In this document: positions 26,908-34,303 of the stretch, piece by piece
Position numbering within the stretch: position 1 is the first letter of the stretch
Layout of the letters: the number at the start of each line of letters is the position of its first letter
DNA from: Pirellulales bacterium
GTDB lineage: Bacteria; Planctomycetota; Planctomycetia; Pirellulales; Lacipirellulaceae
Direction: 5' to 3'
DNA length: 40,612 nucleotides
NCBI GenBank assembly: GCA_016930815.1
Contig: JAFGFZ010000178.1
Span: forward strand, 1-40,612
Position numbers and translations under genes: made by a program
Notes under the pieces: generated by a model
What the model saw: the letters and a program-made list of their open reading frames with translations, nothing else
The model's database searches: none
Told to the model about the DNA's origin: nothing

Positions 26908-28686
26908 TCAGGTGGTTTGAATGTGCATATAGTGAAAGTTGTCCAGTTCTGCGCGCGGCACGGTGTCAACGCTTGCAACGGGCACCTTGATCCGGAGTTG
27001 CCGGATCAACATGTTCTTGTCAGCTTCCATCTGGTGAGCCGTGCTCAGAGCGACCTCCGAAAGACCCTTCTCCAAATCTTCCACGCTGACCGCGGGAAGA
27101 CCGATTCCCCGGACGATCCGAATTGCGGCCAGCTTCTTCGCGAGGATCATTGCTTCCTTGAAATGGACACCTGCCAGAATCTGCCCCGCGGTCACATCGA
27201 TTCGTCGTTGGGTATCCGTTGAATACTGCAAGACCGTGGTTGAGAAGATATTGGTCAGGGCGGGTCGTAAGATATGCGCGCGGATTGCTTGATCATCCAG
27301 ATCCCTGCGGATGGTGTCCTCAACATACCACGGAACGTTCCCCCCGCGCGCATAGATGGCCAGGATGTCTTCCGCGCCACCCAGATCGATCTCCGGCATC
27401 TCCAGATCCAGATCGCCGAGCCGTCCAGGGCGCTTCAAGGCCTCGTCGACTCGTTCCGGGAGATTGGTCATGCCCCCCACGAGGACATAGGCGGGCGGCC
27501 CATCGGTGGAACGGGTTTGCACAAGGCCATCCATTTCCGACAGCAGTGCTTCCAGGGCATCACTTTGGGCAGATGAGGTGATCGCATGATTGGCATCGGT
27601 TCGCTTCCCCAGCGAGTCGACTTCGTCGAATACGACAAACTGGAACAGGCCCCGCTCCCTTGGCTGCGATTGTCGGGCACGGATCGCTCCCCAGAGATCT
27701 TCTCGAACAATACGGGCATCTTCTCCATGAAAGAGATTTTTCGTGGCATTCGGTGGCACGAAGTAGAGCACCACGTCAAAACCATGCTGTTGGCCGAACT
27801 CATGGAGCCAATAGGCGAAACCCCGCACAAAAGCCGTTTTCCCCATGCCAGGCTTGTACGAACTCAGAAGAAAACCTCGCATCGGCTCAAGTCCAAGATC
27901 CGAGCAAACATCGGGATTCAGGACGTGGACCATGACCTCTTCAATCAGCTGGCGGGCGATGGGTTCGATACAAGCCAATTCGTCCAGGCGGGTGTTGATT
28001 TGTTCGATGGGTATTTCAAACCGGCTATGGGTTTCTAGGCCCGGGACGACAGCAATGGCCCGTCCCGAATGATCGCGCTGCAGGACCAGTTTCGAACCAT
28101 GTGGGATTTCTTGCTCGCGGAGGTTATCCGCAAGCCGGACCACGCGTTCTCCATGGGCGTTCTCCGATACATGGACCAAGCCCAGATCCCGATCATGATA
28201 CCCCTTGAACGCCACGATCTGGCCATGCGCGTCAGCGAACAAGGAAGGATCGTCCGCCCAGGTTCCAACCACGACATTCTCACAAACACGGACATATTCC
28301 CATGGTTGGATCCGTTCAAGGGATGCGCAGTCCAGGCTGGGATGGACTGAAAATTCCCTCATTTGATTACCAGAACGGCAGATCGCGCGGGAACCAGACT
28401 CGGCAGCGTGAACAGCTTCCAGCCGATACAATAGTGCGTTTCCCTCCACGAGGTCCTTGAGCAATTTCTCAAGTTTCTCAGCTGACTGTGTGGCTTGAAC
28501 GCAGCTCCGTTTGGCTTTTTTTTCGTGCCTGCGAGCCCGGAGCCATTCCACGGCCAGGGCGCGCGGATCGTTCTTGGAACGCTGGAGAATCTCGTCGATT
28601 TCCCTCAGTTCCTCCACATTGGGTACTTCTTCGTTCAGATCGAAGCCAGCATCTTGAAGGACGGAGATGATATCCGAATTGAGCAT
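26908..28686 (-). CDS. arc: ARC/Mpa-type AAA+ ATPase
   Basis: The product is 592 residues from the ATG at 28686 (AAGGAA about 9 bases upstream). It has a charged coiled-coil segment near residues 40-85, a beta-rich OB-like region at about 110-220, and then one AAA+ domain with Walker A YKPGMGKT (277-284), Walker B FVVFDEVDS (350-358) and the arginine-finger loop RPGRLG (419-424). This is the layout of mycobacterial Mpa, the hexameric unfoldase that captures pupylated proteins with its coiled coil. Its C-terminus ends HIQTT and does not carry the hydrophobic-Tyr-X tail used to dock on the 20S proteasome. No proteasome subunits are encoded nearby. It lies 22 bp before dop and 53 bp after the JAB gene. 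Confidence 0.87.
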   Translation of the reverse strand: MLNSDIISVLQDAGFDLNEEVPNVEELREIDEILQRSKNDPRALAVEWLRARRHEKKAKRSCVQATQSAEKLEKLLKDLVEGNALLYRLEAVHAAESGSRAICRSGNQMREFSVHPSLDCASLERIQPWEYVRVCENVVVGTWADDPSLFADAHGQIVAFKGYHDRDLGLVHVSENAHGERVVRLADNLREQEIPHGSKLVLQRDHSGRAIAVVPGLETHSRFEIPIEQINTRLDELACIEPIARQLIEEVMVHVLNPDVCSDLGLEPMRGFLLSSYKPGMGKTAFVRGFAYWLHEFGQQHGFDVVLYFVPPNATKNLFHGEDARIVREDLWGAIRARQSQPRERGLFQFVVFDEVDSLGKRTDANHAITSSAQSDALEALLSEMDGLVQTRSTDGPPAYVLVGGMTNLPERVDEALKRPGRLGDLDLEMPEIDLGGAEDILAIYARGGNVPWYVEDTIRRDLDDQAIRAHILRPALTNIFSTTVLQYSTDTQRRIDVTAGQILAGVHFKEAMILAKKLAAIRIVRGIGLPAVSVEDLEKGLSEVALSTAHQMEADKNMLIRQLRIKVPVASVDTVPRAELDNFHYMHIQTT

Positions 28687-28739
28687 GGTACTGATTCCTT
28701 TCCGATTCTTTTCTTGAACGGATTGTATCATTCCAGACA

Positions 28740-29771
28740 TTAGTCCTCGTATTGTTGCCATCGTATCGCTTTCAGTTGTCCGCCTCGCCAGGCAAAAATT
28801 CGAAGGATGGGGCGATCCCCTTGCACGCCCGGTTTACGACCGGCAATCGGCATCAACGTCCCCTTACTGGGAAAGAGGGACAACATCTCGTAGTCCTGCA
28901 GGCTGGGGCTCGATTTTGCCAGCAAGCAACCCACTTTCGGTTTGCAGTTGCGGCAATGAGGAGACCAGCCATGGGAATGGAAAACCGTTAGGACGGATTC
29001 CCCTAGACCGCGGAGTTCGCCGATACGCGCTGCTTCCACGAGCCCTTCCGGACTGAAATTGAATGCAGCTGCCATTCCAACATGCCGGGGATCTTCCACC
29101 AGGCTGGCAAGAATCGTAACGATTCGGGTCTCGGTACCCGGCAGTGGTTGAGGAAGGCGGATCAGTTTTCCCAGTACCGCGCCACCCGTCTCTTGGTTCC
29201 CCGCTTCCTCGCAACGCCGGATGGCATCGGCGGCAAAGCGGGCATTGACCAGAACAGGGCGATCAGATTCCAGGGAACCTTCACTGAAACGGCGGACACC
29301 GGCCGCGTCCAAATCCGAGTCTTCGACGGGTGGTGATTGGAGGAGCGGGGCTTCCGGCAGCGCGCCGGAACTCCGCTCCAACGCCACCAGAAGGCGATAG
29401 GCTGTCTGGTCCTGGGACAGTCTTCCCGATTCGCGTAGTTGGAGTGCTTTCCATTGGGCTGTGCGGATCCAGCGTCCTGCCGTGTAATCCTGGTAGTAGG
29501 TCCCCGCCTCACCATTCTCACCAGCGACCAGTTGGACCTGCACCTTCGCCACAGCCGGTTCCTGAAGATAGATTGGACGAATGTTGACATGGATGGTCGC
29601 CGGATCCGCGGGAAATTTCTCGGCAAGCACACCGCGGGTAAAAGTCTCCTCGATCAGTTCACCAAGGTCCTCAGTAACGTTGAAACTGCATATTGGCGCG
29701 CCTTGCGCATCAGGCTGCAAGTACATCTGCAGGTGCAATTCGTGCTCGATTCCTACATGAATGTGTATCAT
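28740..29771 (-). CDS. JAB/MPN-domain isopeptidase (deubiquitinase-like)
   Basis: The product is 343 residues from the ATG at 29771. Residues 1-135 form an unrecognised alpha/beta region. The C-terminal half is a JAB metalloprotease domain with a Glu in QETGGAVLG (Glu194), the HxH pair FHSHGW (His265, His267) and SLQD (Ser290, Asp293), matching the JAMM zinc-binding set E...HxH...SxxD. An unusual insert with CRNC and a third Cys (C273, C276, C282) lies between HxH and SxxD and may bind a second zinc. It should cleave the isopeptide bond made by the neighbouring E1/E2/Ubl system. An in-frame start at 29885 exists, but its extra residues look non-conserved. Confidence 0.85.
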   Translation of the reverse strand: MIHIHVGIEHELHLQMYLQPDAQGAPICSFNVTEDLGELIEETFTRGVLAEKFPADPATIHVNIRPIYLQEPAVAKVQVQLVAGENGEAGTYYQDYTAGRWIRTAQWKALQLRESGRLSQDQTAYRLLVALERSSGALPEAPLLQSPPVEDSDLDAAGVRRFSEGSLESDRPVLVNARFAADAIRRCEEAGNQETGGAVLGKLIRLPQPLPGTETRIVTILASLVEDPRHVGMAAAFNFSPEGLVEAARIGELRGLGESVLTVFHSHGWSPHCRNCKPKVGCLLAKSSPSLQDYEMLSLFPSKGTLMPIAGRKPGVQGDRPILRIFAWRGGQLKAIRWQQYED

Positions 29772-29921
29772 GAATGCTCCATGTATTCTCGGCACCAAAC
29801 AGGAAATGGATCGGTACCGAACGACATCAATCCAAGGATCACTCCAGGGCCCCATGGGACCGCGGGGCACCGGAGCCACAACCAATGGCGCGGCTCCGGC
29901 CCCCGTTGTCCCGCTGGGTCA

Positions 29922-30185
29922 CTAGCCGGCTGAGACCTCGGGCATGACGGTCCATTCGGTATCCGTCACCTCGAGTTCTCCCAGACGTCTCTTGCCGTCG
30001 AGCATCACGCCCCGGCTGAACGCCGTCCAGCGGAGTCCGGCATCGCGGATTTGCATGCGATCCCGGTAATGCTCGACGGCCTGGGCCACGGAGTGTGCTC
30101 TGGAGAGCACGCCGCCGTCCAGGTCGACCTCGACCCGTTTCTGGCGGGCGAGATCCGACATCGTGAACCGATTTAATGCAACCAT
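29922..30185 (-). CDS. Ubiquitin-like protein ending in glycine
   Basis: This 87-residue protein has the pattern of a beta-grasp Ubl. A hydrophobic strand pair (RVEVDLDGG) leads to a helix (residues 31-45). Then come WTAFSRGVMLDGKRRLGEL, reminiscent of the ubiquitin region around the FAGKQLEDGRTL turn, a strand WTVMPEV and a free C-terminal Ala-Gly. The C-terminal Gly would be adenylated by the neighbouring E1. Because the protein ends right at Gly, no processing would be needed before activation. The Shine-Dalgarno AAGGAGGT, 7 bases before the ATG, is the strongest in the operon, which fits a modifier made in excess. Sequence identity to ubiquitin itself is low; fold assignment is by pattern and context. 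Confidence 0.75.
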   Translation of the reverse strand: MVALNRFTMSDLARQKRVEVDLDGGVLSRAHSVAQAVEHYRDRMQIRDAGLRWTAFSRGVMLDGKRRLGELEVTDTEWTVMPEVSAG

Positions 30186-30284
30186 GATTTACCTCCTTTC
30201 TCGGTTTGCATAAGGTTGGGGTGGTGAAATTGTGACAAACAAGGAACAAAACCATTTTTAAACGACCGTTGCACAATGAATGCC

Positions 30285-31196
30285 TCATTCGTTCACGATT
30301 CCGCTCGGAATTTGCCAGACTCCTGCTGGAGATCCTGGTTCCTTCCTTGCGCAAAGATCAAAAGTATCGAGGAACATGTTTTCAAAAGAACGAGCGACAT
30401 CCGGCTGACTTGCGAGGATCTCTAATATCGTGCCGCAGTAAAACGCCGCCGTCGCAACCGCGCGGCATGCGTGAACAAGCCAAATCGAATCGATCAAGCC
30501 GGAATGCAGGCACGTATCCGCCACCACGGTATCTTTATGGCGGGCGAGTCGGGCATGGCGGAGCCGGGCATTGAAAAACAACGCCTGGCATGCAACGGCC
30601 CGGTGATTCGTCTCGTGGCAACTTGGTACCACCACACGACTGATCCGAAGATTCCGCCCTTCGATCACGAGCCTGACTGCCCTGGATTCCCCGCGAATTC
30701 GCATCCGTACCTCCCAGCCGTTGTCCAGCCGCACGATCGCCTCTTCATCCAATCCGGCCCCATCGAGAGCAGCCTGCACTTGTCCTGGTGTGATCACACC
30801 ATTTCTATGAAGATGCGGTTTCCGGTGCATTTGGAGCGCGTCCCGTAGGCCTTCGCGGATTTCACGGAAGCTGCCCGCCAGATGCAGTTCTCCATCAAGG
30901 CGCGTGTCGGCGACAACGGCCGTCTGCCCGCCTGAGGCGGCGAATCGGACGTTGCCTGGCAATTGGTAGTTGGCCTCCAATGCCACATGGGGTGGTGGCG
31001 GATCCTCGACTTCATGGTGCACGCGCAAGCAATCTCCAGGCTCGATCCGTAATCGGGCGGCATGGGAACCAACCTTGAATGTTCCCTGATATCCGTTCTC
31101 CAATGTCAAACCACGGATTTTCGAGAGCAGCCGGCGCTGCCGAGCTCCCTGATCCATGGGGGTGAATTCATGTTGGTGATTCGCGTCTCTGGCCAT
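30285..31196 (-). CDS. Operon protein of unknown function with an internal duplication
   Basis: The product is 303 residues from the ATG at 31196 (GGAGAAG upstream). It appears to contain two related alpha/beta modules. One centres on VRFAASGGQTAVVADTRL followed by a helix (REIREGLRDAL); the other on LRHARLARHKDTVVADTCL followed by a long helix (WLVHACRAVATAAFYC). The shared T-VVADT core and the strand-strand-helix order resemble YbjN or type III secretion chaperone (CesT-like) folds. This is a by-eye fold guess. Its place between the E2 and Ubl genes suggests that it binds the modifier or a target of the pathway. Confidence 0.65.
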   Translation of the reverse strand: MARDANHQHEFTPMDQGARQRRLLSKIRGLTLENGYQGTFKVGSHAARLRIEPGDCLRVHHEVEDPPPPHVALEANYQLPGNVRFAASGGQTAVVADTRLDGELHLAGSFREIREGLRDALQMHRKPHLHRNGVITPGQVQAALDGAGLDEEAIVRLDNGWEVRMRIRGESRAVRLVIEGRNLRISRVVVPSCHETNHRAVACQALFFNARLRHARLARHKDTVVADTCLHSGLIDSIWLVHACRAVATAAFYCGTILEILASQPDVARSFENMFLDTFDLCARKEPGSPAGVWQIPSGIVNE

Positions 31197-31298
31197 GAAT
31201 CTTCTCCAATGCATTGCCTAGAAGGAGTTTCGAAACCGGGGTTGTGAGGATGGAAAACTCGGAGAAACTGCACTGTTCATTGGGATTTGGAATGTCAC

Positions 31299-31925
31299 TT
31301 AGTACAAAGGGTCAACCGGCTCCAGTCCCACCATGGCCCCGGGGTCCAGCGCGAAGTAGCGTGCCGCTTCGATGTCCGCCGGATGTGCTGGGCGGCGATT
31401 CTGGTATGTGAGGATCGGATAAATATGGTTTTCGAGGAGCACATCCAACGGGAGGGGTCCCGGCGGGAGGTTTTGTTCGTCACCCAGGCAGAGGACCCCC
31501 TGCCGCCGCGCATAGTTCGGATGGAAATAGGCCTGATCGCGATCCAGCAGGACCGCCACCGTGGGCGGCTCGGGATTCTCGAACATGTCCCCACGATACA
31601 GAATCCGGCCGCGAACTGGGCCCGGCATGAGTTCCACCACGGAGTAAGAATCCACCTTGCGCTTGTAGCGAGTCGCGATCTGGAATCGGAACATCCGCGG
31701 GGCTGGATGGGGTTCGGGCTCGACCCGAATCTTCGTTGTTCGTTGAAGGAGCCCATCGCAACATATGCGCCAATTGTTGGCGAAGAACTCACGCGTCAGC
31801 TTGCCCAGCGGCGTGTCTTCTTCAGGCATGTCGTCCCGGCCGACCGCGTTGGAAAGCAGATCGTGCAAGATTGCATCCAAGTGATCGAACTCGCGGACAG
31901 GATTAGCCGGATCGTTTGGCATCAT
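31299..31925 (-). CDS. E2-like ubiquitin-conjugating enzyme
   Basis: The 208-residue protein matches the UBC fold in its second half. A strand series ends in VAVLLDRDQAYFHPN, with the HPN triad at residues 135-137, and GVLCLG places the candidate catalytic Cys at 146, nine residues after HPN as in eukaryotic E2 enzymes. It continues with LPLDVLLENHIYPILT, resembling the helix after the active site. The first 60 residues form an extra helical region. It would carry the Ubl as a thioester from the E1 to substrate. GGGAG lies a few bases before ATGATG; either ATG may be used. The E1 gene ends 136 bp upstream and the duplicated-module gene starts 102 bp downstream. Confidence 0.85.
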   Translation of the reverse strand: MMPNDPANPVREFDHLDAILHDLLSNAVGRDDMPEEDTPLGKLTREFFANNWRICCDGLLQRTTKIRVEPEPHPAPRMFRFQIATRYKRKVDSYSVVELMPGPVRGRILYRGDMFENPEPPTVAVLLDRDQAYFHPNYARRQGVLCLGDEQNLPPGPLPLDVLLENHIYPILTYQNRRPAHPADIEAARYFALDPGAMVGLEPVDPLY

Positions 31926-31995
31926 GGATCTCCCATTGCATGTCAGGCAGAAAAAGATTCGATTCGAGTTATCCCAGAACCAAATGGCTGATTGA

Positions 31996-32024
31996 ATGAT
32001 TGAAATTGCACATGATTGAAATTG
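31996..32024. repeat. Short direct repeat between the E1 and E2 genes
   Basis: ATGATTGAAATTG occurs twice in tandem (31996-32008 and 32012-32024, 16-bp period) in the 136-bp AT-rich spacer between the E1 and E2 genes. A spacer this size is unusual in an otherwise tight operon and could hold an internal promoter or regulatory site. There is no direct evidence for either. Confidence 0.5.
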
Positions 32025-32061
32025 AAGTGAATTGGTGAGTTCTCCTGAAATTTTCTATTTG

Positions 32062-33231
32062 TCAGTCCAGAAGCAGTCGCAGTGGCCGCGCCCCCTTGGC
32101 TCGAGCTACAAACATGGCACCGGCACGGGGCAACCCGAACTCACTTAGCGGTATGTTATCTATCTGCAACTCGGCAACCGTCTCCTTCGTCAAGATTGAG
32201 TGCTGCGTCCAATCAAACCAGCGCATCGTTTCATGGCATTGCAGGCAGTCCGGGGGCTTGGCCCATCGTGTTCCGATCACTTCCCGGCGAGCGCCACAGG
32301 AGCAGATGGCTTCGATACAGAATGCATGACCATAGGGTTCCAGGGTTACCTGGCGGTCACTGAGCCGTATCGCAGCCTCATCGAACAATTCGGCGAATGT
32401 CAGCTCGCTGGCCACGCGCCCTATCGGAGTCAATTTCCAGCAAAGATGTCCACTCAAACATGAATTCGACCTCTGTCGTGAAAGTGGATACAGACACCAG
32501 TTTGTCATATCCAGTACGATTTCTCGATTGACAACCTGATCCAGATCATTCCCTGTAGCCAACCGCTGCGCTTGCACCAAACCGAAACCGCCGATTACCG
32601 CGGCCAGGGCGCCACCGGCAATCGTTGGGGGCCGGCCGTTGATTGGTTGGCCCGGGCAGGGTGTTCGCTGCGTGGGGCGGAACAGATCATGGAAATCGTA
32701 GGTGCACATTTGACAGGCCCAGCCCGCCCCGCCGTGAGAACAAAGTACCCGTCCCAACTCCATTTCTCCGCTGCCATCGACGGCCAATCGTAATAGGGGA
32801 ATTCGCAATCCATTGCTTAGATACGCCAGCGGGATTGCCAGCGCCGGATCGTCGCTGCAATCGATCAGCATATTCAGTTGCGCAATTTCTCCTATGCCCG
32901 CGTGGCGTATATCGTACGCCATACCGACAGCACGGCCCGGACAAATGGCGTCACAAGCGGCGACCAGCGAATCGACTTTCCGGATCCCTTTTCGAGTGAA
33001 CTGGGTTCCTTCATTGACATGTTGGCCAATATCAAAATCCCAGACCCGCATACGGGCTCCCGACAGAATCGTTTCCAAGCCAACGCGATACCCGACCACC
33101 CCCGCTCCCACGATACCCAGGGTTGTCTGCTGCCACTGGCAGAACCGGTCACCGCGGAAAAGACTCGTTCGGCGAAGGCGGTCAAACGGGTCCTCTTCCT
33201 GAACTGGCATATCTTGTCTATTTGGTTTCAT
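32062..33231 (-). CDS. E1-like (ThiF-fold) ubiquitin-activating enzyme
   Basis: The product is 389 residues from the ATG at 33231. It is a Rossmann-like adenylation domain with GIVGAGVVG at residues 39-47 (GxGxxG), the acidic VWDFD at 63-67, and Arg/Asn positions around HVNEGTQFTRKG. Two Cys pairs (173/176 and 258/264) match the structural zinc of MoeB/ThiF/E1 proteins. The Cys in TPCPGQP (192) is the best candidate for a catalytic thioester Cys. A second zinc ribbon (310/312 and 329/332) and a C-terminal tail make it larger than MoeB. It should adenylate the C-terminal Gly of the Ubl and pass it to the E2. ATGA overlap with the upstream gene's stop indicates translational coupling. Confidence 0.87.
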   Translation of the reverse strand: MKPNRQDMPVQEEDPFDRLRRTSLFRGDRFCQWQQTTLGIVGAGVVGYRVGLETILSGARMRVWDFDIGQHVNEGTQFTRKGIRKVDSLVAACDAICPGRAVGMAYDIRHAGIGEIAQLNMLIDCSDDPALAIPLAYLSNGLRIPLLRLAVDGSGEMELGRVLCSHGGAGWACQMCTYDFHDLFRPTQRTPCPGQPINGRPPTIAGGALAAVIGGFGLVQAQRLATGNDLDQVVNREIVLDMTNWCLYPLSRQRSNSCLSGHLCWKLTPIGRVASELTFAELFDEAAIRLSDRQVTLEPYGHAFCIEAICSCGARREVIGTRWAKPPDCLQCHETMRWFDWTQHSILTKETVAELQIDNIPLSEFGLPRAGAMFVARAKGARPLRLLLD

Positions 33232-33842
33232 GGCCTCTCCTGGCGCCTCCACCCGGCAAGATCCATTAGCGATTTGAGGGACTCCCAACGCCGCGGCTCC
33301 GGTGGTGCCCAGCCGGCCCGAGCTGGACTGTGACCGCAATTGGGACAACGAAAAGTCGTGCCCGACTGCTGTGTCATCTTCCACACGGACAGTTTGTAGA
33401 TCATGCCGCATGGGATGTCGGGCGTTCCGGGACAAATGGCAATGGGATCTCCTGCCACCAGCCGCGCTTTGGTCAGAAAACAGAAAGAATTTGGCGGATA
33501 CCTTGAAGGATCATATTCCGTTTCCTCAACCGAATACTCCACGGAAATCCAATACGTCTCGAGGCGGATCTCAAATCGGTCCGCGTGTCGCAATGCGTGC
33601 ATTCCCAATGCTAGCGGTATTCCGTTGCAGGCTATCTGGCCTGCAGCCTGCTCGGACACCATCACAATGCCAAGAATCCGGTGATGCGGTTCAACAGGCA
33701 GGACCACCACGCCGGCATCGTTCTGGACCACACTCGGCATCAGCACTCCATGTTCATCAAACCGAAATGAAAGTGGCTGATCGAAATCGAATTTCGAACA
33801 GACTTCTTTGTCTCTGCGCCAAAGGAATCGTTTCATGACCAT
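33228..33842 (-). CDS. FHA-like/zinc-ribbon protein, possible E3 of the Ubl system
   Basis: The product is 204 residues from the ATG at 33842; the ATG at 33836 or a TTG further upstream are alternatives, and no clear Shine-Dalgarno is seen. The middle contains IACNGIPLALGMHALRHADRFEI, the NG...G...L...GD-like pattern of an FHA-type beta sandwich. A zinc-binding unit follows, with Cys at 137 and 145 and CPNC at 166-169 plus a His. This treble-clef-like spacing is related to bacterial RING-type domains reported in operons with E1, E2, Ubl and JAB genes. As first gene of the operon, overlapping the E1, it is a reasonable E3 candidate. Its binding partners are unknown. Confidence 0.68.
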   Translation of the reverse strand: MVMKRFLWRRDKEVCSKFDFDQPLSFRFDEHGVLMPSVVQNDAGVVVLPVEPHHRILGIVMVSEQAAGQIACNGIPLALGMHALRHADRFEIRLETYWISVEYSVEETEYDPSRYPPNSFCFLTKARLVAGDPIAICPGTPDIPCGMIYKLSVWKMTQQSGTTFRCPNCGHSPARAGWAPPEPRRWESLKSLMDLAGWRRQERP

Positions 33843-34303
33843 GAGATTTTGAAGGAAAGACAGTTGGATGCTTGATTGCACTAACAATAGATTTAGTGGA
33901 CACTTGAACCATCGGATTCTGGACTGTATTTCAATATTTTGACTCTGATCGTTTTGGCCGAGTTGTTCCTTGCAATTTTTTGATTGAGTTGTTTTGTTTT
34001 AATTTATTAATGGATCACGATTCAAATCCGGTGCAGACCTGCGCGATGCGCTGATGCGCACTTCGATTTTTTTCATTGTTCATCTCGAAATAATCTCTAT
34101 AATCAGGGTATTAGGCGAATCGTTGGAAATCATCTTTTGAGCGACAACGTTAGGCATCCCTTCCTCCAAACCACGCCCGAAACATCCCGCCTTTAAACAC
34201 GCCTAATTTTAGCTTCCCGTGAGTGATACACCGCGCTGCAACGAGTTGCATCACTTATCTTTGTTGTCGTTCGCTTCTCCAATTGCCAAAGAGAGGGAAT
34301 CAA
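33843..34303. other. AT-richer divergent intergenic region without a gene
   Basis: This 461-bp region separates the minus-strand Ubl/Pup operon from the plus-strand orphan gene and must contain the promoters of both. It is visibly AT-richer than its surroundings. It holds a GC-rich stem (GCGC repeats at 34041-34059) followed by seven T residues at 34067-34073, and a sigma70-like promoter for the plus strand listed separately. No convincing minus-strand promoter could be picked by eye. No RNA gene was recognised. Confidence 0.6.
34076..34103 (+). promoter_or_regulatory. Probable sigma70-type promoter of the orphan gene
   Basis: TTGTTC (34076-34081) and TATAAT (34098-34103), spaced by 16 bases, give a perfect -10 box and a 4-of-6 -35 box. 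The transcript would start near 34110 and have a leader of about 190 bases. Pattern match only. Confidence 0.5.

Noticed and set aside
29839-30354. A 171-codon minus-strand frame overlapping the Ubl gene
   Set aside because: It is Arg-rich and has no motif; the Ubl frame has a strong Shine-Dalgarno and a beta-grasp-like pattern.
31287-31991. A 234-codon plus-strand frame opposite the E2 gene
   Set aside because: The minus-strand frame carries HPN and the Cys of an E2; the plus frame shows nothing recognisable.
34041-34073. GC stem followed by T7, resembling a rho-independent terminator on the plus strand
   Set aside because: No plus-strand gene lies upstream for it to terminate and the stem pairing is ambiguous, so it is not listed as a terminator.
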